A stretch of 64,000 nt of DNA from Ostrinia nubilalis. Lineage: Eukaryota; Arthropoda; Insecta; Lepidoptera; Crambidae. The notes below the pieces were generated by a model. It ran no database searches, was not told the origin of the DNA, and saw only the letters and a list, made by a program, of their open reading frames with translations. The DNA lies in assembly GCF_963855985.1 (NCBI RefSeq), contig NC_087118.1, forward strand, positions 6,324,001 through 6,388,000, written 5' to 3'. The first letter of the stretch is position 1. The number at the start of each line of letters is the position of its first letter. Shown here in pieces: positions 22,776-34,492 of the stretch. The translations under genes and the position numbers were made by a program.

Positions 22776-22838
22776 AAATTGGGGAGGCTAAATCGCGACG
22801 CCGTTTTTAAAGGCGTCGTGAGCTAGCCTTCCCAATTT
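22776..22838. other. Long imperfect hairpin downstream of PolB copy 2
   Basis: Outer arms aaattggggaggcta (22,776-22,790) and tagccttcccaattt (22,824-22,838) pair almost perfectly. Inner arms cgcgacgcc and ggcgtcgtg (22,794-22,802, 22,812-22,820) pair around a gtttttaaa loop. It lies just beyond the truncated 3' end of PolB copy 2. It could be a small foldback element or part of an element end. Confidence 0.7.
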
Positions 22839-22896
22839 ATTTACTACTAATTAGCTTATTTCAATCATAAAAATATCAATTATCATTAATTCAGAT

Positions 22897-25154
22897 TTAC
22901 CAGAGAACTCTAAACTTTAAAATCGCTCCCCTGAAAAGTACGCAAAAATGACATGTCAAGTTATTCCCGCGCGGTACGGAATTATCCATGTAAATATTAT
23001 TCGCCTGAGCATGTCTAGTAGAACATAAACAAATTCCACCCCGTATACCTTTCTGTATGAGACGTATAATTTCTAAGTCAGACAATAACTCTAAGTCTAC
23101 TCCTGTTTTCAGCAACATTGCGTCAAATGATAAGCTCGGAGCTGTTAAGTAAAAAGCAGGATCTAAGTGATATTGCTTTTTACAAACCGCTCTCAAATTT
23201 TCAAAGACATAGTAAATAGACGTCGGTTTTGAGATAAAGATCTGTATATTCTCCCATATTGCTTATGTTAAAAGTATCCCAAATCACTTGTGCATGCATG
23301 TTATCTTCATCGCTGATACCTTCATCAGTTAAAGTATTATAGAAGCTTTCTTTTGGAGGAAGTTGTCTCTCAGAGAACGATCTCCAAGATTTCATGTGGT
23401 CGTAGGGATAAATACCTTTGCGAGTCATTAATTTAAATTCGTTTTCTTTAGCAAAACATTGTTTTAAGTGAATGAAATCTGCTTTGTCTAAACCGTTTCC
23501 TAATTTTTCTAAGCTTGTGCCTAGAAATTTAAAAGAGTCTACAAATCTTAACTGAGCAAATTTCCCATCAGACATTTTTAAAAATTTTGTGAATGAGATA
23601 TAGTTTTCTTTATTCTTAGGTATTATAGCCTGCTAAATTATGAAAAAAAAATAGGAACTAGTTTTGGGAGACTGTACTGTAAATTGCAGTACTGGTGAGC
23701 AGCACCTCGGTAGCAGCCTGTCAAGTGACAATGGTCTCTTACTTTGTCAAATAGCAGGAGACTATTGCAAATATGACACACGTCAGCTTTGGCATGCATT
23801 TTGGCATCACTTTCGTTAAACACCATTGGCACTTCAACGTTTAGAATGTCATAAATTTTTTCTACGTCTCTATAAAGACATTTGAGAAATTTTTGAACAC
23901 AGTCGCGACCGCGGTACGAAACGAATCGATTAAGTTTGCTATCAAATGAGCAAACAATGCGATAAGCAAAAGCTGCTGGAATGTGTTGTGTACGATTTAA
24001 CGTAAAACTACAATTAGGATCAGGCTCACAAGTCGTTATTGGTTTAAGTAGAGTTTCAAAGTCGGCGTACACCACAAAAGGAACATCCTGTTTCCGATTA
24101 AAATTTTTAAAATGAAGACAACTACCATGTTCCGGAAGCACGGTAGTCACACCGCAACAAGTGTGACTATTAAGTTTCTCTTCAGACGAAAAAAACAGCA
24201 TACAATCATCACAAAAGTATATCGTGCCATGATGCTTTGTTATTTGAGTACGAACAAGACGTGACAAATTTTTTATTAAAACATAGTGCGATTTGTTTCC
24301 CTTTTCAAGTAATAATAAATTGATCCTTGTTTTTTTTTTGAACTCAGATCTGTAAATTGGACCCACAATGCGGTTACTTTTTAAGGAATATACATTTATG
24401 GATATATTTTGATTATTTTTTTCAAATGTTCTTATATCTGTGAAAGTAACAGGGAAGTTTAAACCATCAATATTCAATACGTCTTGAAAATTAGGATAGG
24501 ACGATGGACGATCTCCGTTGCGTTTTGCAGGATAAAGGGCTGCGACAACGCTCCATAAAAAACAAAAGCTATCTTTGTTTTGGATATTGATGCATGCTTT
24601 TTTTCTTTTTTAAATGTAATGGCAAATCCATATAACTAGAACCTGAACCACTTAAAGGATCAAATTTATTGATATTAATCTCTACATAAATGTTATTTAG
24701 AAAGGCCCACACTGTCACGGTCCTGAAATTCTTCAACTTTTTTACACAAGTTATTAACAACAGAGTCAAATATTTGGTTCCAGTTAAAGTTACGATGTAT
24801 TGTTATATTCTTAGTGGCAAAAGATTTTACGTCTTGGGAATCGTTTTTTAGTAAAATGAAATTAGCAAAATACTCAATATTTATCTTTAAACTTATGTAT
24901 TTTTTTAACGACTTTTCGATAAGACTACATAATTTTCCACGTATACTGTTTAAAAATATATCCGGTAAAGTTGACTCGTGTTCCACATTTGCTGGAATTC
25001 TAAATGATGCAATACGACCTTTAAATGCAGAGGTTACCTTAAGTACTCCGTCTTCTACCGGAACCGCACATTTGTTTTTGTGCGCATTACTCCTCAAGTG
25101 ACCTATCCAATGTGTATCTTCCACGCGGGTACCACAAGCAGTACAAAAAGGCAT
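22897..25154 (-). pseudogene. Family B DNA polymerase, Polinton/Maverick-like, copy 2 (broken)
   Basis: Paralogue of the polymerase at 2,618-5,128, in pieces 25,154-24,693, 24,477-23,638, 23,575-23,201 and 23,196-22,897. It starts with a C2H2 finger (CTACGTRVEDTHWIGHLRSN), then the conserved block ending SSYMDLP, a second finger (FCDDCMLFFSSEEKLNSHTC), Exo I (YADFETLLKP), the EndoVII-like motif (VRDHCHLTGCYRGAAH), an Exo III-like tract (YTDLYLKTDVYLL) and the APSLSFDAMLLKT motif. The Exo II region is damaged by a deletion near 23,630. Homology ends just before motif A, so no polymerase active site remains. Frameshifts occur near 24,700, 23,630 and 23,200. Gene X copy 2 lies 280 bp upstream on the same strand, as in copy 1. 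Confidence 0.85.
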
Positions 25155-25433
25155 GTTATCAATACACTTTAAGCTGAAATAACGTCCTTAGGTATTTTAC
25201 TAGTAAACAATAACGTAGTACAGTTAACGGGAATACAACAAACTATGGCTTATAAATTCTAAAAGAAGATTTAGGTTTAAGATTTAAGAGAAAATTAACT
25301 AGAGTCTAACTCTTGATGTTCATATAATATGACTAAACTTAAAAGCCTATAGGAAAATGCAACAAAAAATATATTAGATGCTATTTATTTTAAATCATTA
25401 TCAGAATAAAACTAAGATTTAACTAACTTAAAA

Positions 25434-28400
25434 CTAAGATTTAAAGTTTATTTTATTATTATAAAATATTGGCTCGCGGTCTTCAAACAATTTCTTCGTG
25501 GTCTTCATAAATTTTTGAAGATCCCGCCACTGCGATGTTTCCGTGTTAAGCTGAACCTTCAGCGTGTGCAGCGTCTTCTTGTAGCGATCCGCGGGCGGCG
25601 TCTTGAGCGCGTCCCTGGTGTTGTAAACACGCACCTCCACGTAATAAGCGCCCTCGAGCGGAAACGTTCGCCGCACGACACCGTTGGCCACCTTCGAGGT
25701 CAGGCTGCTGTCCAGCTGCTGACGACCGACTTTTAGTCGTTGTGAGTTTTCTATGGCGACACTTTCGTCTTCGTCGGATAGTAGCCCGAACAGATCCGTA
25801 GAACTCTTCGTTGGAGCTCTGGAAATTAAAACATTAAAGTATTATTTACGACTTAAAATAGTGTACATGTATTAAAATATCAATTGTTTGTATTTTCCAA
25901 ATCGGTATCTCTATCTAACCTAACTTATTAACTGCACTGCCTAGTTAGTTTATCTCTATTATGTGTCTAGTAAGTTGGCTGGTAGAAAATACCTAATAAT
26001 TAGGTCCTCTGTTTAAAATCATTTATTATGCAATAAAAAGATCGAAAACAACATTTGTAGAAAAACATCAGATATCGATGGGTGCCTGGAATAAAGCCGC
26101 AATCGACAAAACACAATTTTACAGGAGAAGAGATGTAGTGAAATTTTTGAATAATAACTAAACTACGAGGCGTATCCAAATGGTTTGTATATCAAACGAT
26201 GCGTTATTTTTTCTGGAGTAACATATAATGTGCATAAGGTTATAGTGCTTAGAATATACATTAAAAAAGGTAGAAATACATATCGATGGGTGCCGGGAAT
26301 AAAGCCACAATCGACAAAACACAATTTTACAGGAGAAGAGATTTAGTGTCAATTTTGAATAATTCTAAACTACGAGGCGTATCAAAACGGTTTGTATATC
26401 AAACGATGCGTTATTTTTTCTGGAGTAACATTTAATGTGCATAAGGTTATAGTGCTTAGAATATACTTTAAAAAAGGTAGAAATACATATTGCCGCTTCA
26501 TAGATTGAAAGTCGGTACCGTAAGAGTCCATTGTGGTTTTATTCCGGTAAAAAGTGTGCAATTAATCAAACAGCAATAGTGTATTGCAGCCTCGGGCGCT
26601 GATGTGAAGGATACAGTAATAGCCGTTTGCTTGTAGAAGATTTAAATAAAAGTTTTAATATTGTATATGGCACGATTATTCCGGTCAACAAATTTTAAAT
26701 GATGAATGGGAATAACGATTCAATATCCATAGTGCTTTTGGTAAATCAGGCAGTTTCAAAGATAAAATTCTGAAAAAAATTCAAAAGGTGTATAGGGACC
26801 CGCAGTTTACTAAAATCACTTAATCGGAAAACTGCTGCTATGGCTATTGCGGCTTTATTCCAGGCACCCATCGATATTGCCGCTTCATACATTGAAAGTC
26901 GGTTCCGTAAGAGTCCATTGTGGTTTTATTCCGGTAAAAAGTGCAAAAGTAATCATACAGCAATAGTGCATTGCAGCGTTGTGCGCTGATCTGAAGGATG
27001 TATGGCGAATACAGTAATAGCGGTTTGCTTGAATTTAATGATCGACTTGGAAAATGTACTGGTGAATGCTGTGTACATTATATGTTCCTATGGTCCGTAT
27101 CGAAATGAGTACAAAGTTGAATATCTAGAGTGTTTCGTTAATATCTTTATATAAAGTAGTGGAATTCATTAGTACATAATGATAATATTATAATATTACA
27201 CGCTTTTGCCCGCGGCTTTTTCGTAGTTTAGAAGTTATCAATAATTTTGTAACTTTTTTTCATATTCATGACCTAGCAGGCTTTAAAAAAACTTATCTTT
27301 ATTTCGGGTTGACTTATCTCAGATTTCTTTATTTTGACAATATCGCTATTAATTGCAAATGTTTGAAAAAAATATTCACCTTCCTATCTTTGATGCAAGA
27401 TTCAAAATTTTTGCTAGAAACATAAAAAAAATGCTTTTAGCAGAACATTCTCAAAATTTAAATGTTTAAATAATAAAAAATGAGAACTTTCATAGGTCTA
27501 AAATAATTTTAAAAACTGCGCAGTTTTCTGGACATTCATAATAATACAAAAAAACATGTACTTAATAGGCCACTATTTTTGTAATCGCTCCACTAAAGTG
27601 GTAAGTCGCTAAATGTTTTTGACTTTCTTAACCTTTAACCGACGACGTGCGGTCTCACAGACCGCTTCGGTTTTTGAAATTTCTGGATTGCAATATTCTA
27701 CTTACTCCCGTGTCCCGAGCGTCTCAGTACCTTCGAGTTTAGTTGCCCATACGCGATTACAGGTAGTGGTTATATCGATAAGGGCAGTTTTGATAAGATA
27801 ATTCGATTCAAAGTTCAACAGCGGTCTGTGGGACCGCACGTCGCAGACTACGTGACTTTTTTGTACCATACTAAAACATGCGTTTTTGTTTTAGACGACT
27901 CATTTTTTGTAAAATTGATGGATCCTGGGCCACCACAACCTAGCATAAGACATTTCCTAATGATATATTGATATTATGACTTATTATTATGTAAAAGATG
28001 GTAGTCTGTAAAAAAATTACCGCGAAACGGGTGGTAAAGCAAACAGTGACATCTATTCTAGGCTCTGACATGCCAAATCAGCCTGATGTCATTGCACCAG
28101 CTGCAAAAAGGACGTACATTTTAGTCCACCTAAATTGAAAACGAAATTATCTTACAGGTGTTACCTATGCATACCGAAAATGCTTGGCATGCGGTAAAAA
28201 ATAATGTCCTGATTGTGCCTAATGTTTACCCTACGTCAAAATTTTTTTGTGCATGTAATGTACGTGTCATTTATTTTTATTTTATTAATTATGTTCACTA
28301 TATTTAGGAAGGAGTATAGTTTTTCTTGCTTTGAATAAAATTTACAAGTTATATAGGTATTATTGAGCTCTAGTGTAATTTCAATGAAATTAAGGGTCAA

Positions 28401-29827
28401 AAAAGTTTTAGCCATATTTAAATAAATAATATACATTGATTCCTCACAAATTATACGTATGTTTATTTGTAATACCATAATGTTCTCAAAAAATATAAAA
28501 CCAATATACTTTTATACAAAAAATGATTACTTTTTGAGTAAATAGTATAGCGGTCCCACAGACCGCACGTCGCAGACGGCGTGACAAAAAAATCACGTCG
28601 TCGGTTAAAGGTTAAAGTGAATTAATATGGGCAATCTTCTAAGTTTACATTACGTAGAACAGATTTAGAGACAATAACTGAACAGAACATGTTTTTATTC
28701 TCAGCAAGGAAGCTTTTGCCCTTTATCACACCTGGTGGAAACTGTGATCAGGCTCAAGGTAGAAGAAAACTTCAACTACAGAGAAACTATGGCTTCCTAC
28801 CTCCAATGCCGAAACATATTGTTATTATAAATAAGCTTTAATGAACATAAACCAAATATCCCTCCTTCTTCTCTTCCTAAGTCCCCTTTATCTTCCTAAG
28901 TCTGTCGCCATAACAATAATGTTGACAGCTTTACTGTGTTCCAGCAGTTGTCAGGTAGGTACACAGCATTGCTTAATGTAAATCCAATCAACATATTTTT
29001 ATTGCATAGAAGAACACCATGAAGTATTATTACTTAAGAAAGTTTAAAGAAATTGTACAAGTAGGTAATGTTTATTGTGACTTGGTACACATAGTTTGTT
29101 TCGGGGAACAAAGCCGCAATGGCCGTTACTTGTAGAAGTTTGAAATAAAACTTTTAACATTGAACATGCCACGATTATTCTGGTAAACAAATTTCCGGGA
29201 ATAACGATTCAATATCCATAGTGCTTTTGGTAAATCAGCCAGTTTCAAAGATAAAATTCTGAAAAAAAAATCACAAGGTGTATAGGGACCCCCAGATTAC
29301 GAAAATCGCTTAATCGGAAAACTGCTGCTATGGCTATTGCGGCTTTATTCCAGGCACCCATCGATATGATATCTGCATAAAGCTTAACAAATTAATACTC
29401 ACCGAGGTCTAGAAGCGACAGGTTTCTTTTTGCTGCTGGCTGCACAGTTTCACACTCAGAGTCTGATCTGTGAAATTAATAAGAAATAAATTAATAAACT
29501 TGCGTTATGAGGTTCCATTTTTTGATCATACATCTTTGCCATAGCAAAGTAATTGCATGTAAAGATGTAGACATAATACTACAGAATAATAATAATAAGT
29601 ACTACTAAAAATTAAATAGTTCATTAAAATTTTAGTAGTTACATTAAAATAATCATACTATGTTACATTAAAAATATCATACTATGTTAGTTACATTAAA
29701 ATGATCATACTATATTACGTACCTTGATGAAGTTGGCGCAGTCTTCCTCTTCTTCGTATGTTTACGAGGGTTAGCGATGATGGAGGTGGAACTCCCACCG
29801 AATGTGGATTCAAACTCTGAGTCAGAC
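25434..29827 (-). CDS. Gene X copy 2, multi-exon protein of unknown function (3' part)
   Basis: Three exons join in frame on the minus strand: 29,827-29,723 (SDSEFESTFGGSSTS ... KHTKKRKTAPTSS), 29,467-29,403 (SDSECETVQPAAKRNLSLLD) and 25,816-25,434. The last exon has TKSSTDLFGLLSDEDES followed by the C-terminal domain YYVEVRVYN ... LHTLKVQLNTETSQW ... LFEDREPIFYNNK. That domain aligns with copy 1, sharing V-x-LFxxxEPxFY and the [VY]-[VI]-[ED]-[VL]-RV[YF] strand. Splice sites are AG/GT and phases agree when the acceptor at 25,817-25,818 is used. No lesion is seen, in contrast to the broken PolB behind it. The 3.6-kb last intron holds two MITEs and a piggyBac-like element. Start exon not found; function unknown. 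Confidence 0.6.
26072..27045. mobile_element. MITE with 30-bp inverted ends and internal tandem duplications
   Basis: The left end atatcgatgggtgcctgg (26,072 on, continuing aataaagccgcaat) is the inverse of the end at 26,845-26,877. Inside, unit A is repeated (26,072-26,278 and 26,279-26,489) and unit B starts at 26,490 and again at 26,877 (partial, to about 27,045), each beginning tgccgcttcata. No coding capacity. It lies in the last intron of gene X copy 2. Confidence 0.75.
27632..28611 (+). mobile_element. piggyBac-like element 1 with TTAA duplications
   Basis: A 980-bp element flanked by TTAA (27,628-27,631 and 28,612-28,615) with terminal inverted repeats CCTTTAACCGACGACGTG. Subterminal palindromes of the form gcggtctgtgggaccgc occur near both ends (27,653-27,665 and 27,822-27,840 at the left, 28,552-28,575 at the right). 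TTAA specificity and CC-initial ends are diagnostic of the piggyBac superfamily. The interior keeps only a degraded transposase tail. Confidence 0.9.
28020..28232 (+). pseudogene. Degraded piggyBac transposase C-terminal fragment
   Basis: A weak frame reads KQTVTSILGSDMPNQPDV then, after shifts, a Cys-rich end YRKCLACGKK-stop-CPDC. This resembles the C-terminal zinc-binding tail of piggyBac transposases. It is the only coding trace inside the element. Confidence 0.45.
29100..29369. mobile_element. Second, shorter copy of the 26-kb MITE
   Basis: From about 29,128 to 29,367 it matches 26,630-26,877 closely (gattcaatatccatagtgct, ggaaaactgctgctatggct) and ends with the same inverted terminus ggcacccatcgatat. 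Its left end starts near aacaaagccgcaat. It lies 35 bp from the 29,403 exon of gene X copy 2. Confidence 0.75.
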
Positions 29828-30003
29828 CTGTAAAGATAATGACAATTCAAAGTCACATAATTTCCATCCTGTGCAATGAAAGTACACTCTGCAACGAATA
29901 GTAAACGAACAACAGTTTATAGTCAACGTCAAAAATATGTATATGTTACGGTTAATGTGATAAATTGAAAATTATTAATAATAACCGGTTATTATGAACG
30001 ACG

Positions 30004-31044
30004 ATGATGACGAGAAGCTGTCCTGATTTGAATATTTCTACTTTTGAGAAACTGGATGAAATGGAAAAAACAATTTTAGAATTAAAAGAAAAATTGGACA
30101 TTGCTGAAAATGAAATCGTGAACTTGTTGGAGGAAAATAAATGCCTAAAAAAAGAAATAAAGGATTGCAATATGCACATGAAACAACTGAAAGAATTATG
30201 TAAAGCAACGCCGACAAAAACAAGTAACAGAAAAAAGCGGAAGAGTCTACACAAACATAGATTAAACTTTACTCAGGAAGAAGAGAATCGAGATAACTCA
30301 TATAACCTACAGAAAGGGAGCAATGAAGATACCCCGATTTCTCCTAGAAATACCTCCACTCCACCGGCCAATAAGATCGCGAAAGAAGCTGAAACTGTGC
30401 AGCCGAAGAGATTACTCTCTCCAGTTGTTTCGTCGTCACCGATCTCGGCAGTTGACAGCGATAAAATACAGAGCATTAAACCTGCAGGGGACAGAACAAA
30501 CATTTTTATCGTTGGAGACGAACAAACTCGTGGCCTCGCGGCTAAACTCATAAAGTCGCGGTCGGGAAGATGGAATGACACTAACAGCATCACTGGACTG
30601 GTAAAACCATACGCAACTTCAAAGGACATTATGCACAGTGTCCATGGTCTATATGAAACTGTAACTAAGGACGACATAATCATACTAAGCATTGGCAGCC
30701 ACGATAAAGATCCTTATGCTTTATTATGTAACATAAGCAATGCCTGTTTTAATCTTAAACAGTGCAAAATACTATTGTTAAGTGTATGTAATAACTGCTA
30801 TTTAAATGTTAAGCATGTAAATTTACAGTTAAAATTAATTGCAAAGCAATACCAAAATTGTAAGTTTATAGACGTCCAGCAACATTATAACATTATGATG
30901 AAAACTCTAAACGGTAATAAATTTGATTATATCACTTTTAAATTAAACATAGAGATTGACTATTTAAGGTATGAATATGACTTTATTATAAATGGCATAA
31001 AAAAGGCTAATAAAAAGAGTTTAAAACAGTTTTTTCGCCCCTAG
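30004..31044 (+). CDS. LINE ORF1 (coiled coil plus SGNH-esterase-like domain)
   Basis: A 346-residue protein open from ATG to TAG. Residues 13-65 form a coiled coil (EKTILELKEKLDIAENEIVN). A Ser/Lys/Pro-rich linker follows (70-160). From about residue 165 there is a hydrolase-like fold: FIVGDEQTRGLAAKL resembles block I of SGNH hydrolases with the catalytic Ser replaced (GDEQT for GDSxT), and DDIIILSIGSHD corresponds to block III. ORF1 proteins of CR1-type LINEs bind RNA and trimerise; an esterase-like domain is known in several of them. The missing Ser suggests this copy's enzyme is inactive. Confidence 0.8.
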   Translation: MMTRSCPDLNISTFEKLDEMEKTILELKEKLDIAENEIVNLLEENKCLKKEIKDCNMHMKQLKELCKATPTKTSNRKKRKSLHKHRLNFTQEEENRDNSYNLQKGSNEDTPISPRNTSTPPANKIAKEAETVQPKRLLSPVVSSSPISAVDSDKIQSIKPAGDRTNIFIVGDEQTRGLAAKLIKSRSGRWNDTNSITGLVKPYATSKDIMHSVHGLYETVTKDDIIILSIGSHDKDPYALLCNISNACFNLKQCKILLLSVCNNCYLNVKHVNLQLKLIAKQYQNCKFIDVQQHYNIMMKTLNGNKFDYITFKLNIEIDYLRYEYDFIINGIKKANKKSLKQFFRP

Positions 31045-31104
31045 TCTACCAATTGAAAAAACTACGAGTTGTCAGAGTTCTCAAAATCTAACTAACCAAA
31101 AATG

Positions 31105-33996
31105 TGATTGCAATCTTAATAAGATAACAATTCTACATCAAAATATAGCAAGTATCTGTAACAAACTTGACATTATTGAATTGACAATTAATGAGTTTAA
31201 TGACAATAACAGGGAGGTGGATATATTATGTTTTAGTGAGACATTCGTTAAGGAAAGTACAAAAGCGAATATAAAGCTGACAGATTATAAGCTAGCCTCG
31301 GCTTACTGCCGAGACAAAAGTAGAGGTGGCACGTGTATGCTGGTTAAGGAGTTGTGGGATGTCAGGCCATTGACTATAGGATCTGGGCTGGTTACTAAAC
31401 TTCATTTTGAATGCTGTGGCATGGAAGTTGTAGGTCTGAATTTAATTGTTTGTACGATTTATCGAATACCAGACAAAAAAAAAGGCCTCTATAGGCATTT
31501 TTTTGCATAAACTCGATAGGCTATTAGACTACCTGTCAAATAAATTTCAAAGAAAAAAGGTTGTTATATGTGGAGATTGGAACTTGGATATTCTAAAACA
31601 CAACAACTACACCGAAGACCTAAATGGTATCTTAAAAAGTTAAAATTTTCAGCTTCACATTCAGCTACCAACAAGAGGGGAATCTTGCTTGGACCAAATA
31701 GCTAGTAACATAAAACATGTAGAGTCGGGTGTGCATTACCTTGGTCTTTCAGACCACGAAACTGCGCAAACAATAACATTTAAAGTCAATAAAATAAAAA
31801 AAAGTGATACAACTTGGTTTGAACACAAACGGGATTATTGTACGGATAACATTAAAAAATTTTGCAACTGCATATCTAGTCTCACTTTTTCCGACGTCAT
31901 GGAATGTAATAACTTACAAGAGGCATTTTAGATATTTTTATGAAATATTCATCTTGTTCTATGATCTGTGTTTTCCTAGGATCAAGGTCAAGACAAACAA
32001 TAGACCGGCCAAGATAAGATGGATGTCAAAAGGGCTAAGAAAATCATGCAAAAGTAAACGGCAATTATATCTAAAATCTCGTTTGTGTAAAACAAACAAG
32101 AAGTTGCATAGGGAAACCTTCCATCAGTATAGTAAAATTTTAAAGAAATGTATAAAAAATGCACTAAAAATAAGTAACAACCGGTTTATACGTAGTAGCA
32201 AAAATAAAGGTAAAGCTACTTGGGACACTATTTCAAAAACTCTCTCTAACACAGTGGGGAGTAGTGATATTGACATGATTAAATTTAATAATAGGATATA
32301 CACGGATTCTCTTGACATTTGCAATTTATTCAATGATTATTTTACTAATTTGACTGGTCAACAGAGACCTGACAGCGAAATGACACATAGCTACTCCAGT
32401 ACTTCTCAATCAATTTATCTAAAACCGATTGATGAAAGCGAGACTTATAAAATAATCATGTCCTTAAATAATAGTAAATCAGGCGGGTATGATAATATCA
32501 TTACTAAGGTACTGAAATCTAGTGCTAGATACATAGGCAGACCCCTTATGCATATCTTAAACCTCTCTTTTTCTGAGGGTCTCTTTCCTGATGATTTGAA
32601 ATTTTCAATTATAAAACCAATACATAAGAAGGGCGATAAAAAAGATCTGGCTAACTATAGGCCAATTACCTTAGGATCTGTACTGTCTAATGTATTTGAA
32701 AAAGCAATGCTTGAGAGACTGAATAACTTTGTGGCTGCATTTAACATACTACAGCCTCAACAATATGGTTTTCGCAAAGGTAGCTCAACGACCTTAGCTT
32801 GCTTTGACTTAATAAAGTATGTTTCAGAAAGTATAAACCACGGTACACCAGTAATGTCAGTATTTCTCGATATGAGTAGCGCGTTCGATCTCGTAAATCA
32901 CGATAAGCTTTTACGCAAGCTGGAATCATATGGCATAAGGGGAAAGGCCTACGACTGGATTGAGAGTTACATCAGGAACAGGAAACAATGCACCGAGCTG
33001 ACAAAAATTGTAAAAATAAACCAAAACATAGTTAAGGAAACATATAGATCTAAATTATTAATTAAAAAAACAGGTGTACCTCAAGGCAGCATTCTTGGGC
33101 CATTGCTCTTTTTATTATACATCAATGACCTCCCAAATGCTACCTCACACAAGTGTATACTCTTTGCAGATGACACGACACTCGTAATAAAGGCAGGGGA
33201 CAAAGACCCTATTGACTCAATAGCAAATACGGCCTTAGAAAATGTTATAGGCTGGTTGAGTGCTAACGACCTGATGCTAAATGTCAGCAAAACTAAAGTC
33301 ATGCAATATCGGTCATATAATACTTCTAAACAATCATTAAACATTCAATATAAGGGAGAAGAAATAGACGAAGTTGAGACTTTTAAATTTTTAGGAATAT
33401 ATATTGATACACACCTCAACTGGAAAAAACACATTGACGTTATATGCAAAAAACTCGAGCGCTTCGCTTTCGCAATAAAAAGACTACGACAAACGGTGTC
33501 GGTCGAAGCTGCACTGACGGCATACCATGGATACATATCGACGGTACTGAATTATGGTATAGTTCTGTGGGGTAATTCGGTAGATATAGATAGAGTATTC
33601 AAAATACAAAAAAGATGCATTCGCGCTTTGTGCAATGTCTGGTACCTGGATAGTTGCAAGCCCCTCTTTAGACAGTTTAGCTTGCTTCCGCTTCCATGCA
33701 TCTATATCAGGGAAAGCTGCCTCTTTGTAAAGTCTTTCCCCAGCTATTACAAGACCCGCAGAGAAGTCACTGTAAGACCTCATATAAGACAGCAATACTT
33801 AAACCTAATGCATCAACCTCCCTGTCGCAAGGATATATATAAAAGAAATGCATATAACACGAGTATAGTTATGTATAATCTACTGCCGGAAGAACTTAAA
33901 GTACTCCAAGGCCCTATATTTAAAAGCAGATTGACTTGCTGGCTTTTGGACAAATGTTTTTATAGTTATAAGGAATATTTTAATTGGCGACATTGA
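31105..33996 (+). pseudogene. LINE ORF2: endonuclease (frameshifted) and reverse transcriptase
   Basis: The apurinic-type endonuclease is spread over three frames (31,130-31,510, 31,446-31,643, 31,640-31,931) with motifs LHQNIASICNKLD, CFSETF, CGDWNLDIL and LSDHETAQT. Breaks lie at an A-run near 31,480, at a stop near 31,642 and near 31,930. From about 31,930 the reverse transcriptase is open to 33,996: IKPIHKKGDKKDLANYRPIT, FLDMSSAFDLVNHDKL, GVPQGSILGPLLFLLYIND, the catalytic FADDTTLV (33,163-33,186) and a C-terminal Cys/Arg region (FKIQKRCIRAL). Confidence 0.88.
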
Positions 33997-34431
33997 TACT
34001 ATTAATTAATTTTACATTGACATTTTCTTAATTATTTGACATTAATACTATTGAATCCTGTATTTTTTGCACGTCTGCGAGCAGACTAAACACATGATCC
34101 TATTTAATATTGTCACCCTGTATTAGTGTGTTTTTGGCAAATAAACGTTTTGAATTTGAATTTGAATTTGAATTTTGAATAATTACCGACAGTCGCGGTA
34201 AAAGTGATAAATTAATCACATTTAACAGTGATTATTTAATAATTCAACCTTAGTACTAACAAATTTCTTAAAAGAGAACAACATCTTGTGTACGTGCTCG
34301 TGTACAGCCAAACTTTTGAACGTTTTGATATCATATATTAATATAATTTGGCATAATGAGTTTGGAATGTTTCTTGCATAATATTACTTTTCCATGATGC
34401 CTATAACATAATGTTTTGATTTAAAGTGAAA

Positions 34432-34492
34432 AATAGGTTAAGGTGCGGCGGGAGTGGCCCTTGGGCCACCCCTAAGCCGCCTATTTAGTTTT
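34432..34492. other. Palindrome/hairpin
   Basis: The centre gtggcccttgggccac (34,454-34,469) is a perfect inverted repeat with a 2-nt loop. Flanking segments taggttaaggtgcggc and gccgccta extend the stem imperfectly. It is part of the MITE that the LINE entered. Confidence 0.65.

Larger units (their letters stand above)
29999..34182 (+). mobile_element. CR1/Jockey-group LINE, nearly full length
   Basis: Two ORFs followed by a 3' tail of repeated tttgaat (34,148-34,182). It was inserted inside the left terminal repeat of a TIR element. The tail of short repeats instead of poly(A), and ORF1 with a coiled coil and an esterase-like domain, point to the CR1-like group. Family assignment within that group is tentative. 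Confidence 0.85.

Noticed and set aside
22776..22838. Bacterial-type terminator
   Set aside because: The surroundings are eukaryotic and intron-bearing, so a rho-independent terminator is not meaningful here.
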